Source: Spirochaetales bacterium
GTDB lineage: Bacteria > Spirochaetota > Spirochaetia > Treponematales > Treponemataceae
Direction of reading: 5' to 3'
Length of the DNA stretch: 64,000 nt
Assembly: GCA_003246765.1 (NCBI GenBank)
Contig: QKDA01000013.1
Span: 27,490-91,489 of the forward strand
Part shown: positions 50,792 through 59,566 of the stretch, piece by piece
Layout of the letters: each line of letters opens with the position of its first letter
How positions within the stretch are numbered: position 1 is the stretch's first letter
The notes under the pieces: model-generated
What the model was told of the DNA's origin: nothing
Databases searched by the model: none
What the model saw: the letters and a program-made list of their open reading frames with translations, nothing else
Made by a program: the position numbers and the translations under genes

Positions 50792-52098
50792 AGCATACGT
50801 TACGGTTTTGCAAGGGCGGAGTCGACATAGGATTCGAGCTGCCCAACCTGGAATTCGCGGGCAACGCCTTCGTTCCGACCACGGCGGTAGTTCCCCTAAA
50901 ACAGCACTGCGGCGAGGAAGCCCGTCCCGTCGTAACCACCGGAGATTTCGTGAAGGAAGGGCAGGTTATCGCCCGGGGCCCCGTGCCGGTTCACGCGCCC
51001 ATTCCGGGAAAGGTCACTGGGATGCGCCGGGTATCCCTCCCGGACGGAACCATGGGAGAGGCCCTTGTCATACACCTCGCGGGGGCCTTCGACATTACGG
51101 GTCGGAAAGAGGCTGACAACGACTGGAAACGCATAACGACCCAGGAACTGAGCCGGATTCTCGAGGACAGGGGCGTGGTCGATACCTTTGAGGAACCGAA
51201 ACCCCTAGCGGAGGCGCTGAAGCTTTCCCGATCCTCCGCCGATCCGACCCTGATATGCCGGCTCTTTGACCAGGATCCCACGGCCCCGATTGAATCGCGA
51301 ATTCTCGCGGAGTACCCGCAGCGGGTGTGGAACGGCATTGCCCTCCTCGCAAGCGCCATGAGGGCCGGCCGGGTCGCCCTAATCGTGGAAGAGGGTACTC
51401 CGGCTTCGCCCCCGCCCGGAATCGACCTGAAGGACCTTTTCGCCGATATCCCCGTAAGCTTCGTCATCTCCCGCCGTCGTTATCCATCCGGGTCAAAAAC
51501 CCGAATCCGGCGCCTATTGAGCGAGAAGCTGCCGGAACTTTCCCTGAAAGCCCCGCTTTATCTCGATCCCGTAACCGCCCTTTCCGCCTACGACGCCGTG
51601 GTACGCAACGTTCCCTCCATCTCGGTCCTGCTTCTCGTGCTGGGCAACGCGATAACCCGGCCCCAACTCCTGAGGGTAAAAACCGGGACCCTCATCGGCG
51701 ACGTCATAGACGAATGCGGCGGCTTCAAGACCGCCCCGGAACGAATTCTCGTTAACGGCCTCATGCGGGGCACGGCACTCTACGACCTGGATACCCCGGT
51801 GACCAGGTATACCCGATCCCTTTACGTCATGGACAGGGATTCCTGTCCCTCCTATACCGTCCGGGACTGCGTGCACTGCGGCTCATGCCTGGCGGTTTGT
51901 CCCGCGTCCCTCGATCCCGCGAGGACGGTATTCGCCATACGGCGCCGAGACTCGGGCGAACGGATTCTCCGTTCCATTGCCGCCTGCGAGGGTTGCGGCT
52001 GCTGCAGCGTCGTATGCCCGTCGCGCATTCCCCTGCACCACGAAATCGCCGGCGGCCGCCGGCTGCTTCCGGAGGATCTTGCCCATGAACGCTACTAG
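50788..52098 (+). CDS. RnfC-like electron transport complex subunit, non-canonical (no GxGGAGFPT)
   Basis: VPLKQHCGEEARPVVTTGDFVKEGQVIA...VHAPIPGKVTGM; CVHCGSCLAVCP and CEGCGCCSVVCPSRIPLHHEI; start at MKHTLR. Confidence 0.88.
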   Translation: MKHTLRFCKGGVDIGFELPNLEFAGNAFVPTTAVVPLKQHCGEEARPVVTTGDFVKEGQVIARGPVPVHAPIPGKVTGMRRVSLPDGTMGEALVIHLAGAFDITGRKEADNDWKRITTQELSRILEDRGVVDTFEEPKPLAEALKLSRSSADPTLICRLFDQDPTAPIESRILAEYPQRVWNGIALLASAMRAGRVALIVEEGTPASPPPGIDLKDLFADIPVSFVISRRRYPSGSKTRIRRLLSEKLPELSLKAPLYLDPVTALSAYDAVVRNVPSISVLLLVLGNAITRPQLLRVKTGTLIGDVIDECGGFKTAPERILVNGLMRGTALYDLDTPVTRYTRSLYVMDRDSCPSYTVRDCVHCGSCLAVCPASLDPARTVFAIRRRDSGERILRSIAACEGCGCCSVVCPSRIPLHHEIAGGRRLLPEDLAHERY

Positions 52099-53113
52099 CT
52101 GGACCGTCAGTCCCGCCCCCTTTCTGAGAACCCGTCCCACGGTGACGCGCATGTCCGTCACCGTGCTCCTTACCCTGGCGCCTCAGGTTATCCTGCTGGC
52201 CCTGGGCGGGTACGTTACGGCGGTGCTGAACGTCCTAGCGGCCCTGGCAGGCAGTGTCCTGGCGGAAACCGTCCGGGGATCCCGAGGAAGGGCTGCCCTG
52301 GCGGACGGCACCGTCCTGGTTTCGGGAATCCTCATAGGACTCTTGCTGCCGGAGAATTACAATCCCGCGCTCACGGTCTTGATAGCCTTCGGCGCGACCC
52401 TCTTTGCCCGAACCGTTTTCGGGGGTACCGGCGCCTACTGGATCAACCCCGTGGCGGTGGCGGTTTCCGTCGCCTGGATCAGCAGGCCCGACGCCTTTCC
52501 CGCGCCCCTTGTCACGCCGGAGTCCATCCAAAACTTGGGCGACGCCTTCGGGGCCTACAAACTCGACACCTTCAAGCCCCTGGGATCGGACTCGTCCATT
52601 ACCGCCTCCCTGAACGGTTTTTTTTCCTGGTTTTCGTCGATCAGACTCCCCGAGGGCTACGTTACCCTCTTTTTGGACTCCCCCTCGCCGGTACCGGCCT
52701 TCCGCTTCAATCTCCTCATCCTCGCGTCCTCCGTTATCCTCATCGCCCTTGACGCGACTGACTGGATCGTTCCCGCCAGTTTTCTGGCCTCTTACGCCCT
52801 GGCGCTTCGTCTTTTCACGCTTGCCTTTCCTTGGCTCGGGGGCTCCCCCAAGGGGGACATACTCTTCGGCCTGCTGACCGGGGGCATGCTTTTTGTCGCG
52901 TTTTACCTTCTGCCGGATTATTCCACTTCCCCCAGAACCGCTTGGGGTAAAGCCCTCATGGGAACTGCCTCAGGGCTGACGGCCTTCGGGCTGTGCGGTC
53001 CCGGCGGATCACAGGTTGGTGCCGTGTTTACCGTCTTGGCGGCCAATACTTACTCCGCCGTGATAGAATACCTTGAGAACCGAATTTCCCTCGCCGCCGG
53101 AGGCCGATCATGA
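52085..53113 (+). CDS. RnfD-like membrane subunit, non-canonical
   Basis: TVFGGTGAYWINPVAVAV, LLTGGMLFVAFYLLPDYSTSPRTAWGKALMG; no SGAT flavinylation motif. Confidence 0.85.
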   Translation: MNATSWTVSPAPFLRTRPTVTRMSVTVLLTLAPQVILLALGGYVTAVLNVLAALAGSVLAETVRGSRGRAALADGTVLVSGILIGLLLPENYNPALTVLIAFGATLFARTVFGGTGAYWINPVAVAVSVAWISRPDAFPAPLVTPESIQNLGDAFGAYKLDTFKPLGSDSSITASLNGFFSWFSSIRLPEGYVTLFLDSPSPVPAFRFNLLILASSVILIALDATDWIVPASFLASYALALRLFTLAFPWLGGSPKGDILFGLLTGGMLFVAFYLLPDYSTSPRTAWGKALMGTASGLTAFGLCGPGGSQVGAVFTVLAANTYSAVIEYLENRISLAAGGRS

Positions 53114-53577
53114 ACGAGGACCGTAAGCGACGGCTAAAGGGCGGGTCCGCCGCCGCGGGCATTTTCGCGTTTCTCATTCTGGCAATACTCATTCTCAATC
53201 ACGCCCTCGCTCCCTCCGCTGAAGAGGCCATGAGTGAATCGGTTGCCGAAACGCTCTCCGCGGGAAGCTTCGCGGGCATAGTCCCGGGAAAAACCCTCGC
53301 CTGGGAATCCTCCTCGGCCTCCTTCAGTCAATCCTGGGAGGCCCTTAAGGGGAATAAAAGGGCGGGCACCCTCTACGCGGTCAGCGTTACCGGTACCGCC
53401 GGTCCCTGGCCGACGGTCTTTTACCACGATGCCGCTGGAACCGTGCGCTTCGCGGGAATTATCGGACGTCCGGACGGCATCTCGAAGCCCTTGACGTACG
53501 GACTTACGCCCAGGGTACTTCATTCATGGCAAGAACGAATCAAGGCCGAAACCCGGCGCAGGGAGGAATCAAAATGA
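53110..53577 (+). CDS. RnfG-position protein, short and lacking the flavinylation motif
   Basis: 155 aa; N-terminal TM; position between D and E; no [ST]GAT. Confidence 0.6.
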   Translation: MNEDRKRRLKGGSAAAGIFAFLILAILILNHALAPSAEEAMSESVAETLSAGSFAGIVPGKTLAWESSSASFSQSWEALKGNKRAGTLYAVSVTGTAGPWPTVFYHDAAGTVRFAGIIGRPDGISKPLTYGLTPRVLHSWQERIKAETRRREESK

Positions 53578-54158
53578 AACGGGGAAACGTTGTCTTTTTG
53601 TTCGCCCTCTTTCCGTTAGTGCCGGTTTCGGGGAACCTTGCCTATGCCGCCGTGGTTTCGCTGGGCTTGCTGTGGTTTTTCGCCTCCGGTCTCTTCTTCC
53701 GCTTCATTGTAGCCAGGGCCGATTTGGGAACCGCAGGTCCCGCGGTGGAATTGGTCGGTTTAGGGGGATCCGCCGTGATCTACCTTCAGCTTCTGCGCTT
53801 CTATTCTCCGGCCCTCGCCCTCGCGTTGGGTTTCTACGTTTTTCTTTCGGCCTTTACCTTCCTCCTTTTGGTGAGCATCGACGGATTCGGGGCAGGAAAG
53901 GCGCCCCATGCGCCGGTGATCCGCTTCATCCCGTTTTTTCTCGGCTTTTCCGCCCTCCGGGAGATACTCTCCCTCGGAAGTCTCTCATTGCCCGGCAGGG
54001 AAGGCCTGCTTTCCTTTAGTCTTCCGTATTTTGGCGAGGTATACCGTCTGGGATTCTGGGGAACCTCCGGTGGAGCCCTGATTCTGCTGGGAACCATTAC
54101 CTGGCTTTTCAAATTCCTTAACCGGCGAGTCTCTTCTTATAGGAGGAATCGTTCATGA
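53574..54158 (+). CDS. RnfE-like membrane subunit, no cysteines
   Basis: 194 aa; position, topology, FSALREILSLGSL resembling LREIIGNGTL of RnfE. Confidence 0.75.
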   Translation: MKRGNVVFLFALFPLVPVSGNLAYAAVVSLGLLWFFASGLFFRFIVARADLGTAGPAVELVGLGGSAVIYLQLLRFYSPALALALGFYVFLSAFTFLLLVSIDGFGAGKAPHAPVIRFIPFFLGFSALREILSLGSLSLPGREGLLSFSLPYFGEVYRLGFWGTSGGALILLGTITWLFKFLNRRVSSYRRNRS

Positions 54159-54718
54159 CCCCCCTTTATACCTACTTTGTTTACGCCTTTTCGTGTTCCA
54201 CCCTTCTGGTATACGGTTTGGGCCTGGAAAAGGCCTATCAGGATTCCCGGAGCCCGAGGCTCTTCCTTTCCAGAATCCCGCTTTTGGCGATGCAGCTGGC
54301 CCTCGCGATACCTCTGTGCCGCTTTATCTTCGACAAACTGCTCATTCCCAACTCCCTCGCTCCGATTATTCCCCTGACGGCCGTATTCATCTGCGCCCTT
54401 ATTCAAATGCTCCTGGAAAATCTTCGACCGGGAACCGAACCGGCGGATACGGGAGAGCGGATCTTTTTCTTCGGCACCGCCTATCTGGCCCTTTCAGAGG
54501 GTTCAGGCTATGTAGGATCGATCATGATCGCCCTGGGTTCCCTTACGGCCTTTATGGTTCTTACCTTCCTGCTGGTGGCCATTAAGGACCGTATTGCCTC
54601 CGCCCGGATCGCAGAGGATTGGAGAGGCGCGCCCATCGTGCTTGTAAGCCTCGGCCTCCTGACCATCCTCTTGTATTCCGCGGACGTGGCCTGGTGGTTT
54701 CAGGGGGTTGCCCCATGA
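54155..54718 (+). CDS. RnfA-like membrane subunit, canonical cysteine motifs absent
   Basis: 187 aa; length/topology match, FLLVAIKDRIASARIAEDWRGAPIVLVSLGLL resembles LFAAIRERL...VPAPFRGNAIALITAGLM. Confidence 0.8.
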   Translation: MTPLYTYFVYAFSCSTLLVYGLGLEKAYQDSRSPRLFLSRIPLLAMQLALAIPLCRFIFDKLLIPNSLAPIIPLTAVFICALIQMLLENLRPGTEPADTGERIFFFGTAYLALSEGSGYVGSIMIALGSLTAFMVLTFLLVAIKDRIASARIAEDWRGAPIVLVSLGLLTILLYSADVAWWFQGVAP

Positions 54719-55314
54719 TTCTGCAGTACGTGCTGTGGGTTTTCCTTGTCCTCCTGGGCATTTTGGCGGCAACGCTCGTACTTCTCGCGGCGGGCTACTA
54801 CGCGGACCGGTTTCCCCGTAAACGGGTAGCCTCCAGGAGCGCAGCGAGCCAGGGAAACCCTCACGGAGAGGCGATGCGCGCCATAGTCCTTTGCAATACC
54901 GTCTACCCCTCCATCCCCCGACGTTTTGAGACCCAGGGGTACGTGGACTGCGCCCATGCGGCCTCCGCTTTCGGCGGAACTCCCGCATGCCCGTCCGCCT
55001 GTCTTGGGCTCGGAAGCTGTACCGTAACCTGTCCTTCGGGGGCCATATCCATCGGACAAGGGCGTATTTTTGTCACCGACGCCTGCGTAGGCTGCGGCGC
55101 CTGCGTGGATTCCTGTCCCCGAGGGCTTTTTTCCCTCATTCCCCTTTCGGAACGACGGTCCTTCCGCTGTGCGGGCCAAAAACACAGCAGTACGGCCGAC
55201 TTTTGCGAAACCGCGAAGAACGGTCACCTCCTGGACTTTCATGAATTTCCCGATTCCTTCTTTAAAACCCTCGATACCTGGGGTATAATCAGGAAAAAGT
55301 CGAGGTTCGAGTGA
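54715..55314 (+). CDS. RnfB-like ferredoxin subunit, N-terminal Fe-S domain altered
   Basis: N-terminal TM; CPSACLGLGSCTVTCPSGAI and CVGCGACVDSCP; no NCGGCGxPGC motif. Confidence 0.82.
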   Translation: MILQYVLWVFLVLLGILAATLVLLAAGYYADRFPRKRVASRSAASQGNPHGEAMRAIVLCNTVYPSIPRRFETQGYVDCAHAASAFGGTPACPSACLGLGSCTVTCPSGAISIGQGRIFVTDACVGCGACVDSCPRGLFSLIPLSERRSFRCAGQKHSSTADFCETAKNGHLLDFHEFPDSFFKTLDTWGIIRKKSRFE

Positions 55315-57206
55315 GTTCCCAGAATTCCATTACCCTCTGTCTCGGCGCCCACTGCGTCGCCCCGGCGGAGCCGTCCTCAGCAGAACACCTCTACCAAACG
55401 GTGTACAAGCCCCTTGTGTCGGCTCTGTACAACCTGCCGAATATTCCCTTCACCTTCGCCTTTGACGGCCCCATCCTGGAATGGATGGAACAGCACCACC
55501 CCGAATTTTTCATGATCCTCGAGGAGATGGTAGGGAGAAAACAGGTAGAGATTTTGGGCGGCGGGTATTACAGCCCCTTCTTTCCCCTGCTTCCGCCGGC
55601 GGACCGGGTAGGGCAGATCGAGCTTTTGACGACCCAGGTTCGAAAGAACTTCGGAAGGAGGCCCCGGGGCTGCTGGCTGGAATCCAGCGCGTGGGAACCT
55701 TCCATGATCTCCTCCCTCACCAGCTGCGGCATGGAATACGTGCTCCTTGACCGTATGATGATCGCCTCCAGCGGTTTTCCGGGCGTAGACGGCTGGGTTC
55801 CGGTCAACGTGGAAGACTGCGGAAAGACCCTGCTGGCGTTTCCCCTCGACTTGCGGGGCCCCCTTTCGGAACATCTTTCCCCCGCGGCCTTTTTGGACGA
55901 TTATCTGGAAGGCCCGAGTTCGGACGACGGCTGCCTGGGGGTTTTCTTTCACGCCCATGCGCTTCCGGCCCTCTTCTCCGGGACTCAGGAAAGCCCCTCG
56001 TGGATGGAACGGCTCCAGGAACTTTCCCCGGGGCCCTCAGGGGTGCTTAACCTTTCCACGCCGGGAAAAACGATTAAAAGGAACCGGATATACCGCAAGA
56101 TATTCATTCAGGCGGGTATCTCCTCGGATTTCGCCCAGACCGGGTCCCGTCCCCACCGATCCCTTCCTCTCGGTTCGGTAAAGCATGCCCTCTACGCCTC
56201 GCGCTCGGGAATGAACCTCTACGCGAAAATGATGTACGTTCACGTGCTGGTAAACCAGCTCAGGGGCGACAAGGCAAGGAAAAAGAACGCCCGGGAGGAG
56301 TTGTGGCGCTCCCAGTCAGGAACCTTCTACGGGCCTGAAATGGACAATCCCGAGGGCTGTGAGCGTTCCGTTTCCTTGCGTAACAGGGCTTACAAACACC
56401 TGCTTTTGGCGGAAAAGTCCACGCGGCTGCGGGGAGTTTTCAGTCCCTCCATCGTTTCCTTCGATTTCGACATGGACGGCATGAAGGAATGGCTTTGCCA
56501 GCTGGAAACCCTGAATATGTACGCCCATCTCCAGGGGGGCCGGCTTTTCGAGATCGACCACTTTCGCACGAACCGCAACTTCGTCGACATCTGCCGCAGG
56601 CACGGCGGCTTCTTCGTGGACCACTTTCTCGACCGCGACGAGGTCGCGGCCCTGAGGGACGGAAACCGAATACCCGGAAGCCCGGTCTTCGCCGACAGGC
56701 TCTACCAGGACGTTTCGGTTGACTCCTCCAAGCTGGAGATGCAGTTTAGGGCGAACGGCCTGTTCGGCCCCCTCCAGCAGCCCATCAGCCTGAAAAAAAA
56801 TTACGCATTCCGGAACGAGGGGGTCCAGGTTCAATACATCCTGAAGAATGAAAGCCCCCTCAACCTTGCCGGGTCCTTCGCTACCTCCGTCGACCTGGCG
56901 GTAACCGAGACCCGGGGCAACCCTCCCGCGGTATCCCTGTATACGGGAGAGAACCGTTTTGAGGGTCCCGTGGAATCCCTCGTTCGGGACGATGTCGAAT
57001 GGATCAGGATCGACGACGGGGAAACGAGATCGCGATTCACCCTGGAGCCAAACGAGAACGCCTTCGTGACCCTCGTCCCCTACCGGTCCACCGAGGGAAC
57101 CCTGGTCGCGCTGAGGCTGTACCTACACTGGAACGTCGAGCTGGGACCGAACTACGAGACCGAGAAGACCGTGTTCCTGAAAATCGACCTCCGCGAAGAC
57201 CGTTGA
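55311..57206 (+). CDS. GH57 (4-alpha-glucanotransferase-like) family protein with altered catalytic motifs, GTG start
   Basis: 631 aa; VEILGGGYYSPFFPLLPPADRVGQIELL, GCWLESSAWEPSMISSL, SSDDG; C-terminal DUF1925/1926-like region. Confidence 0.78.
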   Translation: MSSQNSITLCLGAHCVAPAEPSSAEHLYQTVYKPLVSALYNLPNIPFTFAFDGPILEWMEQHHPEFFMILEEMVGRKQVEILGGGYYSPFFPLLPPADRVGQIELLTTQVRKNFGRRPRGCWLESSAWEPSMISSLTSCGMEYVLLDRMMIASSGFPGVDGWVPVNVEDCGKTLLAFPLDLRGPLSEHLSPAAFLDDYLEGPSSDDGCLGVFFHAHALPALFSGTQESPSWMERLQELSPGPSGVLNLSTPGKTIKRNRIYRKIFIQAGISSDFAQTGSRPHRSLPLGSVKHALYASRSGMNLYAKMMYVHVLVNQLRGDKARKKNAREELWRSQSGTFYGPEMDNPEGCERSVSLRNRAYKHLLLAEKSTRLRGVFSPSIVSFDFDMDGMKEWLCQLETLNMYAHLQGGRLFEIDHFRTNRNFVDICRRHGGFFVDHFLDRDEVAALRDGNRIPGSPVFADRLYQDVSVDSSKLEMQFRANGLFGPLQQPISLKKNYAFRNEGVQVQYILKNESPLNLAGSFATSVDLAVTETRGNPPAVSLYTGENRFEGPVESLVRDDVEWIRIDDGETRSRFTLEPNENAFVTLVPYRSTEGTLVALRLYLHWNVELGPNYETEKTVFLKIDLREDR

Positions 57207-57238
57207 CTGAATCATCGGGACAATTTATCATGACCCCC

Positions 57239-59566
57239 ATGAAACGAAAACTCGTCACCTCAGCCCTGCCGTACGTTAACAATATCCCCCACCTCGGCAA
57301 CCTCATCCAGGTTCTTTCCGCGGACGTGTATTCCCGCTTCTGCCGCCTCAAGGGTTACGAAACCCTCTACGTTTGCGGCACCGACGAATACGGCACCGCC
57401 ACGGAAACCCGGGCCCAAGAGGAGGGGAAGACCCCGAGGGAGCTCTGCGACTACTACCACGCCATCCATGCGGACATCTACCGATGGTTCGGCATCGCCT
57501 TCGATCACTTCGGGAGGACCTCCACCCCCCAGCAAACCGAGATTACCCAGGGAATGTTCCTGGACCTTGAGAAGAACGGCTATATCAAGGAACACGCCAT
57601 TGAGCAGCTCTACTGCGGCAAGTGCGAACGCTTCCTCGCGGACCGCTACGTCCGCGGAACCTGCCCCTCCTGCGGCTATGAGGACGCCCGGGGAGACCAG
57701 TGCGAGCACTGCGGCAAGCTCCTGGACCCGACGGAACTGAAAGGTCCCCGCTGCTCCACCTGCGGCGAAACCCCCGCGATCAGGGAAACGAAACATCTCT
57801 ACATCGACCTTCCGGGAATCCTCCCGAAGTACGAGAAATGGATGAAGAGCGCGAGCGAACGGGGGCAGTGGGCGAAGAACGCCGTACAGATGACCCAGGC
57901 ATGGATTCGCGACGGCCTCCAGGAAAGGGCGATCACCCGGGACCTCAAGTGGGGCATCCCGGTTCCCCGGACCGGATTCGAAAACAAGGTTTTCTACGTT
58001 TGGTTCGACGCCCCCATCGGCTATATCTCCATCACGAAATGCCTGGCGGACCGCACGGGAATGGATTGGAAGTCCTGGTGGCAAAACCCGCAAGAGGTGG
58101 AGCTCTTTCAGTTTATCGGGAAGGACAATATCCCCTTCCACACGGTCATATTCCCCTCGAGTCTCATCGGCTCCGGCAGGAACTGGACGACCCTCCACCA
58201 TATGTCCAGTACGGAGTACCTCAACTACGAATCGGGAAAGTTTTCCAAATCCAAGGGCGTGGGCGTCTTCGGGTCCGACGCCAAGGAATCCGGCATCAGC
58301 GCGGACGCCTGGCGCTTCTACGTCTTTTACAACCGCCCCGAGAAATCCGACGCCCAGTTTACGTGGAAGGATTTTCAGGAAAAGCTGAACAGCGAACTCA
58401 TCGGAAACCTGGGCAATTTGGTCAACCGCACCTTTACCTTCGTGGCGCGCTACTACGGGGGGAAGATACCCCAGACCGACGGGACCCTTTCGTCCCGCGA
58501 AGACATCCGAAGCGCCGCCCTTTCCCTTCGCGAGGCGAGGACTGCCGCGATCGGGAAGGTGACGGCCGCCCTGGAATGGGCCGAACTCCGGGATGCCTTC
58601 CGGGAGATCTTCGCCCTTTCCTCGGTGGCCAACAAGGCCTTTCAGGACGGCGAGCCCTGGAAGAACCGGACCGCCGACCCCGAGCGGGCGGAAGCCCTGC
58701 TGAGGGAGCTGTGCTACCTTATCGCGGACATCGCGGTGATGCTCCACCCGTACATGCCGGGATACGCCAGCCGGGTCGCCTCCTTCCTGGAAAGGGGCAT
58801 TTGGTCCGGCAACGTTTTCGACGAAAGCCGAACCGAAGCCCCCGAGAGCGCCCCCGCGGGAAAGCAAAACCTAAGTTGGGCCGACCTCGGCGCCATTTCG
58901 GGACTCCAGACCGTAAGGAGCCCTGAAATCGTCTTCAAGCCCATGGACGACGAAACTGCCCAGTCATACCGGGAACGCTATTCGGGTTCCCAAAAAGAAC
59001 GCAAGGAAAAGGAAATGGAAAGCAGCGCAAAGAAAGAGCAAACTCCCGAGGCGGCACCCCTTCCGGCGGATGAAATTTTCAACGCGAAGATCGCCCTGAA
59101 AACCGCGAAGATCGTCAAGATCGAGCGCCATCCCGACGCGGAAAAACTCTATATAGAAACCCTGGACGACGGGTCCGGCGTCGAACGGGTAATCGTCTCC
59201 GGGCTCGTTCCTTACTACCGGGAGGAAGAACTCTTGGGTAAATCCATCATCGTGGCGGACAACCTCAAGCCCCGCAAGATGAGGGGAATTGAGTCCCGGG
59301 GCATGCTCCTGGCCGCGGGCGCCGAAAACCCCGACGGCACCGAGCGGGTTGAGGTGCTGGACTCCTCGTGGGCTCCCCCCGGAACTCCCGTTATCCTCGA
59401 GGGAGCGGATCCTCAGTTCAAAAAACCCGACTCCATCGACGCGGACACCTTCTTCTCGGCTCCCATGTCCGTATCGAGCCATGAGGTACTCATCAACGGC
59501 AAAAGACTGACCATCCTCGGACAGCCGGTCCGGTCTTCGGGAATAGAGACGGGATCGGTGTCCTGA
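57239..59566 (+). CDS. metG: Methionyl-tRNA synthetase with C-terminal tRNA-binding domain
   Basis: MKRKLVTSALPYVNNIPHLGNLIQ, zinc cysteines CGKCERF...CPSCGYEDA, KFSKSKG; C-term VERVIVSGLVPYYREEELLGKSIIVADNLKPRKMRGIESRGMLLAA. Confidence 0.97.
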   Translation: MKRKLVTSALPYVNNIPHLGNLIQVLSADVYSRFCRLKGYETLYVCGTDEYGTATETRAQEEGKTPRELCDYYHAIHADIYRWFGIAFDHFGRTSTPQQTEITQGMFLDLEKNGYIKEHAIEQLYCGKCERFLADRYVRGTCPSCGYEDARGDQCEHCGKLLDPTELKGPRCSTCGETPAIRETKHLYIDLPGILPKYEKWMKSASERGQWAKNAVQMTQAWIRDGLQERAITRDLKWGIPVPRTGFENKVFYVWFDAPIGYISITKCLADRTGMDWKSWWQNPQEVELFQFIGKDNIPFHTVIFPSSLIGSGRNWTTLHHMSSTEYLNYESGKFSKSKGVGVFGSDAKESGISADAWRFYVFYNRPEKSDAQFTWKDFQEKLNSELIGNLGNLVNRTFTFVARYYGGKIPQTDGTLSSREDIRSAALSLREARTAAIGKVTAALEWAELRDAFREIFALSSVANKAFQDGEPWKNRTADPERAEALLRELCYLIADIAVMLHPYMPGYASRVASFLERGIWSGNVFDESRTEAPESAPAGKQNLSWADLGAISGLQTVRSPEIVFKPMDDETAQSYRERYSGSQKERKEKEMESSAKKEQTPEAAPLPADEIFNAKIALKTAKIVKIERHPDAEKLYIETLDDGSGVERVIVSGLVPYYREEELLGKSIIVADNLKPRKMRGIESRGMLLAAGAENPDGTERVEVLDSSWAPPGTPVILEGADPQFKKPDSIDADTFFSAPMSVSSHEVLINGKRLTILGQPVRSSGIETGSVS

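Noticed and set aside
56999-57238. N-terminal extension of metG
   Set aside because: Lies inside the GH57 gene; MetG family N-terminus begins MKRKLVTSALPYVNNIPHLGN at 57239
57260-58867. 535-aa minus-strand ORF opposite metG
   Set aside because: Antisense shadow of a clear methionyl-tRNA synthetase; low-complexity Gly/Val/Arg composition
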